Part shown: in pieces, positions 1 to 7,884 of the stretch
Numbering within the stretch: the stretch's first letter is position 1
How the letters are laid out: each line of letters opens with the position of its first letter
Assembly: GCA_002483445.1 (NCBI GenBank)
Contig: DLHY01000132.1
Location: forward strand, 34,157-98,156
Source of the DNA: Blastocatellia bacterium UBA7656
Lineage (GTDB): Bacteria > Acidobacteriota > Blastocatellia > UBA7656
DNA length: 64,000 nt
Direction: 5' to 3'
The notes under the pieces: model-generated
Seen by the model: the letters and a program-made list of their open reading frames with translations, nothing else
The model's database searches: none
What the model was told of the DNA's origin: nothing
Made by a program: the position numbers and the translations under genes

Positions 1-198
1 CGAGCCTGCTTTATCGACATTCTCGCCGTTGATAGTCACGCTCTTGGCATCTTTCGAAGTCCAGGATACGCTGACCTCTTCGCCCTGCTGAACGCGGTCT
101 CGCGAAACCTGAACCTGAACCTTTGGCTTGGCGCATCCCACGGCGCCGATGATCACTGACAGCGTAAAAATGATTGTCACAACTCTGGAAGCCTTCAT
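1..198 (-). CDS. pal: Peptidoglycan-associated lipoprotein (Pal-like), N-terminal part only
   Basis: Only the first 66 codons are in the window; the gene continues past the left edge. The start has a good AAAGGAG ribosome site. The N-terminus is a lipoprotein signal peptide, with a hydrophobic stretch followed by GAVGC and the lipidated Cys at residue 22. After the Cys comes a beta-rich segment (VQVQVSRDRVQQGEEVSVSW) resembling the Ig-like/PEGA-type leader often seen before the OmpA domain in acidobacterial Pal proteins. The OmpA-like domain itself is not visible. The identification as Pal therefore rests mainly on position: it is the last gene after tolQ-tolR-tolA-tolB on the same strand. 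Another OmpA-family lipoprotein would fit equally well from the visible residues. Confidence 0.7.
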   Translation of the reverse strand, partial: MKASRVVTIIFTLSVIIGAVGCAKPKVQVQVSRDRVQQGEEVSVSWTSKDAKSVTINGENVDKAGS

Positions 199-278
199 TG
201 TCGTGTCTCCTTTCTGAAGAGTTATTTTGAATTAAAATAAAACAATAAGCCTCGATGCAGAAGCCGTGCTTCATGCGC

Positions 279-1580
279 TTACTTCGCCCAGGTCGGGGAT
301 CGCCCGCCGCCGCGAGAAACCTGCCTTTGGCCGCTGCCATCTATGTGCATCTGCCAGACTTCCCAACTTCCCGTCCGGCTCGATTGAAAAGCGATGTGAC
401 GGCTGTCGGGCGACCACGAGGGGCTTTCATTGCGACCCCGCGAAGTGAGTTGCAATAGCTGACCCGTCGCTACATCAGCGACGAAAATCTGAAAACTGCC
501 CGCGCCGCCATAAGTGAAAGCGAGGTAGCGACCGTCGGGCGACCACGAGGGCGAATCACTCTGACCTCCCCGCGCTATCACAGGTCGCTGATTGGCTCCG
601 CTCGAATCCATGACATAGATTTGCGGCGAGCCTCCGCGATCGGAGATGAAAGCGATCTCACGCCCTGTTTTCGGATTCCACCGGGGAGAAATATTGACTG
701 TCGACCGCGTGCGGGTGAGTTGTCGCGCATTCGATCCGTCGAGGTTCGCGACGTAGATATCCATCCCGCCTCCTCCGCCAATTGCGGAACTGAAAGCAAG
801 CTGACCGTTTGGCGAAATCGAGGGAGATGAAGTCGTCGAATTGAATCTCGTCCCTCCGACAAGCCCGCCGTCCGACGAGCGAACGACTATGTTCGGCACG
901 CCGCTCTTGAAACTCACATAAGCGATGTGGCGACCGTCGGGCGAAAACTGCGGGAAGAGTAGCGACGGCCCATCAGAGGCAAAGACTCGCGCATTGAAGC
1001 CGTCATAGTCGGCCATCTTGATCGACCCGCCCGATACATAAGCAATCTTCGATGTGGCGATTCCGTCGCGCCCCGTGAGCAACTTGACTATCTCATCGGC
1101 GAATTCATGAGCAATTCGACGCGCGTCTCCGCTGTGACGCGATGCGATGAGTTGCTGTCTGGTCTTCACGTCGTAGAGATACGTGTCGGCAGAAAGCGCG
1201 CCGCCCTGATCGTGAAGATTTCCGAAAGCGAGATAATCGGCTTTCACAGGATCACCGCTCCACTGCTCGAAGTTGAGCGACGCGGGATCAGGCAGAAGCG
1301 ATTTCGGATAAAGGCTCTTTCCCACGAGTCCCGACACGGCTGCAAATTCCAGATCAGCCCACAGGACTTCATTGAATGTCGCTACCGCAGCGTTCGCTCC
1401 CGAAGCGCGAGCGACGAAATCCGCGATGGCGAGATTAGGCCCGTTGCCGGGTGTGACTATGATCGTGCCTACCTGTTTGCGAATATCGTCAGGCGGCGTC
1501 TCCTGCTGCGCGCGAATGGCGGGCGCAAGAGCGAGCGCGGCAAAAAGGATTATTGTAAAAAGTATTCTTGCGATTTTCAT
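279..1580 (-). CDS. tolB: TolB, periplasmic beta-propeller of the Tol-Pal system
   Basis: A 433-residue secreted protein. A signal peptide covers about residues 1-24 (MKIARILFTIILFAALALAP, then cleavage near AIRA-QQ). Residues 30-170 match the TolB N-terminal domain. Residues 170-433 hold five WD40-like/PD40 repeats with recurring SPDGR, SPSWSPDGRYLAF and SPSWSPDSRHIAFQS motifs, the signature of the TolB propeller. TolB works in the periplasm between the TolQRA inner-membrane motor and Pal, keeping the outer membrane constricted at division. It lies 48 bp downstream of the TonB/TolA-like gene and just before pal, which supports a single tolQRAB-pal operon. The length is normal for the family. 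Confidence 0.93.
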   Translation of the reverse strand: MKIARILFTIILFAALALAPAIRAQQETPPDDIRKQVGTIIVTPGNGPNLAIADFVARASGANAAVATFNEVLWADLEFAAVSGLVGKSLYPKSLLPDPASLNFEQWSGDPVKADYLAFGNLHDQGGALSADTYLYDVKTRQQLIASRHSGDARRIAHEFADEIVKLLTGRDGIATSKIAYVSGGSIKMADYDGFNARVFASDGPSLLFPQFSPDGRHIAYVSFKSGVPNIVVRSSDGGLVGGTRFNSTTSSPSISPNGQLAFSSAIGGGGGMDIYVANLDGSNARQLTRTRSTVNISPRWNPKTGREIAFISDRGGSPQIYVMDSSGANQRPVIARGGQSDSPSWSPDGRYLAFTYGGAGSFQIFVADVATGQLLQLTSRGRNESPSWSPDSRHIAFQSSRTGSWEVWQMHIDGSGQRQVSRGGGRSPTWAK

Positions 1581-1628
1581 GTTGACTATCCGATGAAAGA
1601 GAAAACCTGCGAACCATTAAAGAGAATA

Positions 1629-2495
1629 TCATTTCGGATAGCGGAACCAAACCTCAGCGACGGCTTCCTGCGCTCCGCCGAGGAAGCCCGCAGGAAAAGG
1701 CGGCAGTGGATCGGACGCAAGCACCGCGCGCTCGGCTGCGTTATTGACGAGCGCAAGCGCGCTTCGCTGCTTGATGTACCGAGGCGCGACCCGTCCGTTC
1801 GAGATTGAAAGTATCCGCCCCTCGCGTGAGATGCGAATGAGTATGACGACGTTCTCCACCTGAGAGGAGTCGAGCGCGGGCGGATTGTAATTGCGGCTCA
1901 GTATGGATTGAATCAATCGCCCATAAGCCGAGCCTCCCGGCAATCCCGTTCCACCCCCAAATCCGCCCCCGGAGCCGATTCCAACCCCGCCCCTCATCGC
2001 GGGCGTAGGAGTTCCATAACTCGAACCGACCTGCGCGGATGATGATACGGACGCGCCGCGCTCTTCTTTTCCGGTAAAGATGCGCTCTTCGCGGGGCGCG
2101 ACCGGGCGATCAGTTTTCATCGCATCGGGCCGCGTTTCCGCCTTTTCAGTCGGAGGCAGCAACGCTTCTTCATTTTCATTCGCGCGTCGTTCGGTTTCGA
2201 CGCGGGCGTTGTTGACGGATGAATCCTCGTTGCCGACGAATGGAACCGGCTGAGGTTTTGCAAAGCCGAGAATCGCCGACGGGTCTGCGACCCCGACTTC
2301 GACGGCCCCGCCTCCGCCCTCGCCGCCTTCACCCGGCCCCGCTGCGACTATCTGAGTCGTGAGGGATTGTTGATACCAGAGCAGGAGCGAGGCGATGACG
2401 ATGGCGTGCAGTGCTACGGACAGAATCAGGCCGAGATGCGGAACCGCAGTCTGATAACTACTTTCAGGTTTGCTCGTCGGCTTCATTGGCTTCAT
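1629..2495 (-). CDS. tolA: TonB/TolA-like energy-transducing protein
   Basis: A 288-residue protein with one N-terminal membrane anchor (residues about 23-42). A long Gly/Glu/Pro-rich periplasmic linker with Gly-rich tracts (GGVGIGSGGGFGGGTG) runs to about residue 185. The C-terminal domain, with YGRLIQSILSRNYNPP and VILIRISREGRI, matches TonB/TolA C-terminal folds. In the Tol system this protein passes force from TolQR to TolB/Pal. It sits 2 bp after tolR and before tolB, so a TolA role is favoured over TonB, although the C-terminal domain alone looks TonB-like. The family diverges strongly in sequence, so the symbol is positional. Confidence 0.82.
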   Translation of the reverse strand: MKPMKPTSKPESSYQTAVPHLGLILSVALHAIVIASLLLWYQQSLTTQIVAAGPGEGGEGGGGAVEVGVADPSAILGFAKPQPVPFVGNEDSSVNNARVETERRANENEEALLPPTEKAETRPDAMKTDRPVAPREERIFTGKEERGASVSSSAQVGSSYGTPTPAMRGGVGIGSGGGFGGGTGLPGGSAYGRLIQSILSRNYNPPALDSSQVENVVILIRISREGRILSISNGRVAPRYIKQRSALALVNNAAERAVLASDPLPPFPAGFLGGAQEAVAEVWFRYPK

Positions 2496-2497
2496 CT

Positions 2498-2932
2498 TTA
2501 TTTTTTCTTCACAGTTGGTTCCGTCACGAGGCTGACTTCCGCGCCCGCCTGTTTTGCGAGATCGAGGACATAGGCGATTATTCGATAAGGCGTCTCGCCG
2601 TCGCCCCGGACGTAGACTCTTCGCTCGCCCGATTGTCCAAGCGCATCGTTGAGAAGCGCCGCGAGATCATTGACGTTTACCTGTTTGGCTTCAGACTTCG
2701 TACTCAAATAGATGTTGCCGTCTTTATCGATGCTCACGACGACGGATTTAGGTTTGGGCTGCTCGGCTTTGGTCTCGCGCGTTTTGGGGAGATTGACCTC
2801 GATGCCTGTCTGAAGAATAGGCGCTGTCACCATAAAGATCACCAACAGCACCAGCATCACGTCGACGAGCGGCGTGACGTTGATTTCCGCAAGCGAAGTT
2901 TGAGTTCTGCCTCTTTGATCAGTGAATGCCAT
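2498..2932 (-). CDS. tolR: TolR/ExbD biopolymer transport protein
   Basis: A 144-residue ExbD/TolR family protein. The N-terminus has the family motif EINVTPLVDVMLVLLVIFMV, which combines the single transmembrane helix with the conserved proton-path Asp (in LVDVML). The rest is the periplasmic dimer domain, including VVSIDKDGNIYLS and a conserved VYVRGDGETPY segment. It forms the ion-driven motor with TolQ in the inner membrane. The stop codon of tolQ and the start of tolR are directly adjacent, so translation is probably coupled. ExbD and TolR cannot be separated by sequence at this level; the tolB-pal context favours TolR. Confidence 0.92.
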   Translation of the reverse strand: MAFTDQRGRTQTSLAEINVTPLVDVMLVLLVIFMVTAPILQTGIEVNLPKTRETKAEQPKPKSVVVSIDKDGNIYLSTKSEAKQVNVNDLAALLNDALGQSGERRVYVRGDGETPYRIIAYVLDLAKQAGAEVSLVTEPTVKKK

Positions 2933-3649
2933 TTATACATCCGCTTTGATGTAATTGCGCTCGATGAGGTTCAGCAATTCGAGCGTGAAGCGATCCATCA
3001 TCGCGGTCATCGTTTTGATCTTGCCGAGAAAATAATTATAAAAGACGGCCGCAGGGACTGCCGCCGCGATTCCTGCTGCTGTTGCTATCAGAGCTTCTGC
3101 GATGCCGGGGGCGACCGATTGAATCGAAGAAGTGGTGGCGGTCGTGAGTCCCTGAAATGCAATGACGATGCCGACAACAGTGCCGAACAATCCTATGAAG
3201 GGCGAAGCGTTGGCGGTCGTCGCAAGCCACGTCAGACTTTTTTCCATCCGGCTCAATTCATCGATTGCGGCGGATTGAAGCACGCGATGAATGGCTTCGA
3301 GGCTGTGAACCTGCCGCGAGACTCCTTCTATCTGGCTCGATATTTCGTTATAGCCCGACATGAACACGACGGCGACGGGGCTGCTGCGGAGCGAGTCCGC
3401 ATCGACATAGACATCCGATAGCTTCGAGCGGCTGCGAAAGCGTGACATGAATTCGCGCGTCGATTGCTCGGCTTTTCTCATCGCCGACCACTTGGCGATG
3501 ATGATCGCCCACGAATAGACGGAGAACAAAAGCAGAAGTATCAACACCGCTTTTGCGATGGGGCTTGCCCTCAGCAGCAGATCTACGAGTGAATGTGCTT
3601 CGGTTTCAGTCTGTATGAACGCAAGAACAAGGATGACAAGTATCTTCAA
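2933..3649 (-). CDS. tolQ: TolQ/ExbB proton channel subunit
   Basis: A 238-residue MotA/TolQ/ExbB protein. Three transmembrane segments are visible: near residues 30-55 (AKAVLILLLLFSVYSWAIII), about 145-175 (WLATTANASPFIGLFGTVVG) and 190-215 (EALIATAAGIAAAVPAAVFYN). The family signature SPFIGLFGTVVGI is intact. The chosen start is a TTG with a good GGAG site eight bases upstream. It begins the Tol-Pal operon; the upstream 240 bp is shared with a divergent plus-strand gene and contains a degenerate intergenic repeat. Together with TolR it converts proton flow into mechanical work for TolA. Confidence 0.93.
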   Translation of the reverse strand: MKILVILVLAFIQTETEAHSLVDLLLRASPIAKAVLILLLLFSVYSWAIIIAKWSAMRKAEQSTREFMSRFRSRSKLSDVYVDADSLRSSPVAVVFMSGYNEISSQIEGVSRQVHSLEAIHRVLQSAAIDELSRMEKSLTWLATTANASPFIGLFGTVVGIVIAFQGLTTATTSSIQSVAPGIAEALIATAAGIAAAVPAAVFYNYFLGKIKTMTAMMDRFTLELLNLIERNYIKADV

Positions 3650-3735
3650 AGCCCGCTCTCCTTTTCCGGGAAGTCGATTCTAAAGTGCGGCTCCACTCGT
3701 GTCAAACTTCGATGCCTTTGAAGATTAAGAATAGG

Positions 3736-3812
3736 ACACGGATTATTACAGATAATACGGATTGGCGCGGGTAATCCATATCTATCCGTCTCCATTCGTT
3801 TGATCCGTTTTC
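3736..3812. repeat. Degenerate inverted repeat of ACGGAT-type units between divergent genes
   Basis: The left half (3736-3763) contains ACGGAT, ACAGAT and ACGGAT spaced by about ten bases. The right half (3773-3812) contains the same units on the opposite strand (ATCCAT, ATCCGT, ATCCGT). The two halves face each other around a short GC-rich centre. It resembles the better-preserved element at 55979-56082 and lies in the non-coding gap between tolQ and the plus-strand propeller gene. The units are degenerate, so this may be an old copy. Confidence 0.55.
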
Positions 3813-3891
3813 TATTTGAGTAGTTGAAAGTCATGGTGAAAGCCGCTAATCTCTTGCAACCAACCGCAGTCATTCAAAAAGGAGCGCGATT

Positions 3892-5223
3892 ATGCGTAAG
3901 AGATGGGGCATTCTGATTTCTCTTTCACTTCTGATCAATCTTGCGGCGACTGCCAGCGACCGATGGCCGCAGTTTCGCGGCGCGGATTCGATGGGAGTCA
4001 CCGAAGACCCGGCTCTTCCCGACACCTGGAGCGCGACTCAGAATGTCGCGTGGAAGATAGATGTACCCGGCACGGGATGGTCTTCGCCCGTCGTGTGGGG
4101 CGACAGGATTTTCATCACTACAGTCGTCAGCAGCGTCGAGGGGGAGAAGCCTAAAAAAGGACTTTACTTCGGCGGCGAAAGGAAGGCTCCTACGGATGTT
4201 CATCGCTGGGTGGTTTACTGCATCGATTTCAAGACCGGAAAAATACTGTGGGAGAAGGAAGCCTCTCGCGGATTGCCGCCGGGACCGAGGCATCTTAAAA
4301 ATTCCTATGCTTCTGAAACGCCCGTGACAGATGGTCAGAGAGTTTATGCCTATTTCGGAAACGTGGGTGTCTTCTGCTATGACTTCAAAGGCAATTTGGT
4401 GTGGTCGAAGAAGTTTGACGCGGTTCCGACTCGATATGGATGGGGAACCGCCGCTTCGCCCGTTCTCTACAAAGACAAGCTGATCATCGTCAACGACAAT
4501 GATCAAAAGTCATTCATTGCCGCTTTCAACAAGGTGACGGGCGCCGAAGTGTGGAGGGCAGATCGCGCGGAAGCAAGCAACTGGGCTACGCCTTACATCT
4601 GGGAAAACGGGCAGCGAACCGAAATCATCACCCCAGGCACGAAGAAAGTTCGCTCCTACGATACGAACGGCAAACTGCTATGGGAATTCGCGGGGATGTC
4701 TTCGATCTCGATTCCGACGCCATTTTCGAAGTTCGGTCTTTTGTACATCACCTCCGGTTATGTCGGCGATCAGTTTCGCCCCGTCTATGCCATCAAACCG
4801 GGCGCGCAGGGCGACATCTCGCTCAAGAAGGGAGAGACCTCGAACGACTTTATCGCGTGGCATCTGCCGCAGGCTGGCCCTTACAATCCTTCGCCCATTA
4901 TTTATGGCGATCACTACTACACGCTGCTCGACCGGGGATTTTTCACCTGCCATGATGCGAAGACCGGAAAAGAAATTTACGGCAAGCAGCGAATCGATCC
5001 TGCCGCAGGGGCCTTCACCGCTTCGCCTTGGGCATACAACGGAAAAATTTTCTGCCTCAGCGAAGACGGCGACACGTTCGTGATTCAGGCAGGGGCGGAG
5101 TACAAACTGGTTGGAAAAAACAGCCTCGATGAATTGTGCATGTCGACGCCGGCCATTGCGCGCGGCAGCCTGATCATTCGCACAGGGTCGAAGCTTTACC
5201 GCATTGCCCGAAGCGCAAAGTAA
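3892..5223 (+). CDS. Secreted PQQ-like (BamB-type) beta-propeller protein
   Basis: A 443-residue exported protein. A signal peptide covers about residues 1-21 (ending AATA-SDRWPQ). The mature start, WPQFRGADSMGVTEDP, is the typical opening of acidobacterial and planctomycetal PQQ-repeat propeller proteins. Repeats with YCIDFKTGKILWE, CYDFKGNLVWSK and AFNKVTGAEVW follow, each with the Gly-x-x-x-Trp pattern of an eight-bladed quinoprotein-like propeller. No dehydrogenase catalytic residues or cytochrome motif are seen, so a binding or scaffold role is more likely than enzymatic activity. A strong AAGGAG site precedes the ATG. The next gene starts 3 bp downstream, implying co-transcription with the polyamine transporter protein. 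Confidence 0.85.
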   Translation: MRKRWGILISLSLLINLAATASDRWPQFRGADSMGVTEDPALPDTWSATQNVAWKIDVPGTGWSSPVVWGDRIFITTVVSSVEGEKPKKGLYFGGERKAPTDVHRWVVYCIDFKTGKILWEKEASRGLPPGPRHLKNSYASETPVTDGQRVYAYFGNVGVFCYDFKGNLVWSKKFDAVPTRYGWGTAASPVLYKDKLIIVNDNDQKSFIAAFNKVTGAEVWRADRAEASNWATPYIWENGQRTEIITPGTKKVRSYDTNGKLLWEFAGMSSISIPTPFSKFGLLYITSGYVGDQFRPVYAIKPGAQGDISLKKGETSNDFIAWHLPQAGPYNPSPIIYGDHYYTLLDRGFFTCHDAKTGKEIYGKQRIDPAAGAFTASPWAYNGKIFCLSEDGDTFVIQAGAEYKLVGKNSLDELCMSTPAIARGSLIIRTGSKLYRIARSAK

Positions 5224-5226
5224 AAG

Positions 5227-7062
5227 ATGGGAGGGCGAAACCGGACAGGCTTTCTTCCGTCGGGCCTTTCTCTGGTCACGGCCTTCGTTTATCTGTTTCT
5301 CTATGCGCCCATCGTGGCGCTGGTGCTGCTGTCGTTCAATAACTCGCGCTTCAGCGCCGTCTGGCAGGGCTTTTCTCTCAGGTGGTACGCGCTCGCCCTT
5401 AAAGATGCGGAGTTGATCCAATCGCTCCGCACGAGCCTCATCGTCGCTTTTCTCACTGCCGCCATCGCTACGACTCTCGGCACGGCTGTCGCTCTGGCTC
5501 TCGCGCGATATCGCATTCGAATAAGATCGGCTCTCGAAGTGCTTGTCTTCCTGCCCGTGATAATTCCGGAGATCATCATCGGGTTTGCGACCGCAGGTTT
5601 TTTCGGGCTTGCAGGCTGGGCATTTGGCGTCAAGACGATAGTCGCAGCGCACGTGGCTTTCTCGATGTCTTACGTTATCTTCATCGTGCGAGCGAGAGTT
5701 GCGGGGCTGGATCCTTCTTATGAAGAAGCGGCGATGGATTTGGGAGCGACTCCTCGTCAGACATTTTTCAAAGTCACGCTGCCGATGATAATGCCGGGGG
5801 TGATGAGCGCGGCGCTTCTGGTGTTCACACTTTCGCTCGACGATTATGTGATAACGAGTTTTGTGGCAGGGCCGGGTGCAACGACGTTGCCGCTGAGAAT
5901 CTACTCGATGGTCAAGACCGGCGTGACGCCCGAAATCAACGCCATATCGAGTGTGCTGTTGCTGGCGACCATTTTGATGGTCTTTCTGTCAGAGCGACTG
6001 GCCTCGGGCCGCGCGTCGCGATGGTCTATGTCGGCGGGGGCGGCTGCGCTGTTGCTGCTGGTGTTTTTCGCTTTCGGCGGAGGGGGAGCGAAGGCAAAGG
6101 GAGGGGAACTCAATATTTTTATATGGTCAAACTATCTGCCCGACTCTGTTGTTGCAGAATTTGAGCGGCGTTATGAAGCGAAGGTCAATATAGAGCTTTA
6201 TGATTCGAATGAAGCGATGCTCGCACGACTTCAGGCAGGAGGCGCGAGCTATGACATCATCGTGCCGAGCGATTACATGGTGGCGGTGCTAGGCGAGCAG
6301 GGACTTCTGGAAGAAATCGACCGCGACCGGCTGACGAATTTTTCAAACCTCGACCCGCAGTTCGTCGGCCTTGCGCACGATGAGGAGAATCGCTTCTCTG
6401 TGCCTTACACATGGGGGACTACGGGGATAGGTTATCGCAGGGATAAAATCACGGAGTCGGTCGATAGCTGGTCTATTATGTGGGACAGCAGGTATAGGGA
6501 TCGGATAACGATGCTTGATGATGTGAGGGAAGCAATGGGGGCGGCTCTCAAGCGAGAGGGGAGGTCTCTCAACTCGACTGACCCTGATGAAATAGCTGAA
6601 GCAGCTCGATTGCTTGGGGAGCAAAAGCCGCTGGTGAAGGCTTACGACAGCGGGGGATTCGATCAGTTGCTTCTTTCGGGCGATGCGTGGATTGTTCAGG
6701 GCTACAACGGGCAGATTGCAAAGGCTATGGCAGAAGACGCGAACATAGGATATTGCATACCGAAAGAGGGCTGTACGCTTTCGGTCGATAATCTGTGCAT
6801 ACCGAAGGGGGCGACTCACAGAGAGCTTGCGCTGGAATTTATAAACTTCATTCTGGAAGCGAAGATGGCTGCTGAGATATCGAACGGGACAGGATACGCG
6901 ACGCCGAACCTCGCGGCGCGGGCCTACATAAAGCCAGAGCTTTTGAGCAATGAGGCGGCTTACCCGCCGAAAGAATTTCTTGAGAACTGCGAGTTCATAA
7001 AAGAACTCGGAGAGGCTATAAGTGTGTACGACCGCTTCTGGACGGAGATCAAATCCCGTTAG
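5227..7062 (+). CDS. potC-potD: Fused spermidine/putrescine transporter: PotC permease + PotD binding protein
   Basis: A 611-residue fusion. Residues 1-270 are a PotC-type ABC permease with six hydrophobic segments and the EAA loop (YEEAAMDLGATPRQTFFKVT) that contacts the ATPase. A further hydrophobic segment at about 272-292 (AAALLLLVFFAFGGGG) tethers the second half. Residues about 298-611 are a PotD-like periplasmic binding protein (LNIFIWSNYLPDSVVAEFE, then YDIIVPSDYMV and VPYTWGTTGIGY). The membrane segment replaces the normal PotD signal peptide, so the receptor is covalently attached to its channel. No PotA ATPase or PotB permease lies in the window; partners must be elsewhere. It follows the propeller gene by 3 bp. 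Confidence 0.9.
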   Translation: MGGRNRTGFLPSGLSLVTAFVYLFLYAPIVALVLLSFNNSRFSAVWQGFSLRWYALALKDAELIQSLRTSLIVAFLTAAIATTLGTAVALALARYRIRIRSALEVLVFLPVIIPEIIIGFATAGFFGLAGWAFGVKTIVAAHVAFSMSYVIFIVRARVAGLDPSYEEAAMDLGATPRQTFFKVTLPMIMPGVMSAALLVFTLSLDDYVITSFVAGPGATTLPLRIYSMVKTGVTPEINAISSVLLLATILMVFLSERLASGRASRWSMSAGAAALLLLVFFAFGGGGAKAKGGELNIFIWSNYLPDSVVAEFERRYEAKVNIELYDSNEAMLARLQAGGASYDIIVPSDYMVAVLGEQGLLEEIDRDRLTNFSNLDPQFVGLAHDEENRFSVPYTWGTTGIGYRRDKITESVDSWSIMWDSRYRDRITMLDDVREAMGAALKREGRSLNSTDPDEIAEAARLLGEQKPLVKAYDSGGFDQLLLSGDAWIVQGYNGQIAKAMAEDANIGYCIPKEGCTLSVDNLCIPKGATHRELALEFINFILEAKMAAEISNGTGYATPNLAARAYIKPELLSNEAAYPPKEFLENCEFIKELGEAISVYDRFWTEIKSR

Positions 7063-7071
7063 CGCGCTGCT

Positions 7072-7725
7072 CTAATTCCTCAACTGCGAAATGATGTCGT
7101 CATCCTTTTTCTCTATTTTGTTTCGAAGAGGCGTCGATTGTTCGCGGTTGATTCTGCCCGTGCCGGGGATCGAAGGATGTTCGCCTGAAAGACGGGGTTG
7201 TGCTGGGGTGATGGCTTTGCGTTCTGCCGTGACAGGTCGAGTGGGAGGAGCAGGCGGAGTATTTATCAATCGCTCCTGTGTGGTCGAGAGTCGCTGACTC
7301 GGTCGGGGAGCGGAGGGAGGCGCTGCTCCCGTCTGGTTGGGGTTGAGGCTTCCTGTTCCGCGCGGTTGAAGTCCGGGGTCCAGCAACTTCTGCCCGACTT
7401 TTGCGTCGATGATGGAGCCTATGGATCGGAAGAGTTTGATGATTCCGATGAGTCCCAGCACGAGGCTGACGGCATAGAAATAGGAATCGCCGGGCCGGAT
7501 GAGATAGGATAAAATCGCGCCTATGATGAAAGCCACTCCGATGGCTGTCCCCTGTATGCCATCGCTTATGTGCTTGCGAGCGCGTCTGTACTCACGGTCG
7601 CGCACTGGATCAGAAACCACTATTCCGCCGCTGATGGCCTGGGTGACAGCGTTGAGGTTCATACCACAAGCCTTACAGAATTTCGCGCCTTCAGCAGCCT
7701 GTGTCGAACAGCCAGGGCAATACAT
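7072..7725 (-). CDS. Zinc-ribbon membrane protein of unknown function
   Basis: A 217-residue protein beginning with a double-zinc-ribbon-like CxxC...CxxC module (MYCPGCSTQAAEGAKFCKAC). A basic stretch and two predicted transmembrane helices follow (about residues 58-78 and 84-105). A long, low-complexity Pro/Thr/Arg-rich cytoplasmic or periplasmic tail ends in DDDIISQLRN. The start has a good GGAG site. It converges with the polyamine transporter gene, leaving only 9 bp between stop codons. Small zinc-ribbon plus two-helix proteins are common in Acidobacteriota, but I do not recognise a specific function. Confidence 0.75.
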   Translation of the reverse strand: MYCPGCSTQAAEGAKFCKACGMNLNAVTQAISGGIVVSDPVRDREYRRARKHISDGIQGTAIGVAFIIGAILSYLIRPGDSYFYAVSLVLGLIGIIKLFRSIGSIIDAKVGQKLLDPGLQPRGTGSLNPNQTGAAPPSAPRPSQRLSTTQERLINTPPAPPTRPVTAERKAITPAQPRLSGEHPSIPGTGRINREQSTPLRNKIEKKDDDIISQLRN

Positions 7726-7884
7726 CTTTATCTCCTGATCTCTCTTATTCAGAGGAAGTCCCGCTACAACCGGGAGCGTGGGGCGATCTGTCGGGGGGCA
7801 AGGCTCAGTATAACACGAAAGGTTGACTGGCTCTATAGTATCTCGCTACACTCGATTTTCGCCCAGCCCAGGGAGGAAATTCTG

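Noticed and set aside
2411..3421. A 336-codon plus-strand open frame across tolQ and tolR
   Set aside because: It is antisense to two unmistakable Tol genes, has no ribosome site and no family pattern; long antisense frames are common at this GC content.
3646..3873. A 75-codon minus-strand gene upstream of tolQ
   Set aside because: It covers a degenerate intergenic repeat and has no start signal or family match.
4678..5652. A 324-codon minus-strand open frame over the propeller and PotC genes
   Set aside because: Low-complexity charged translation, no start signal, and complete overlap with two well-supported genes.
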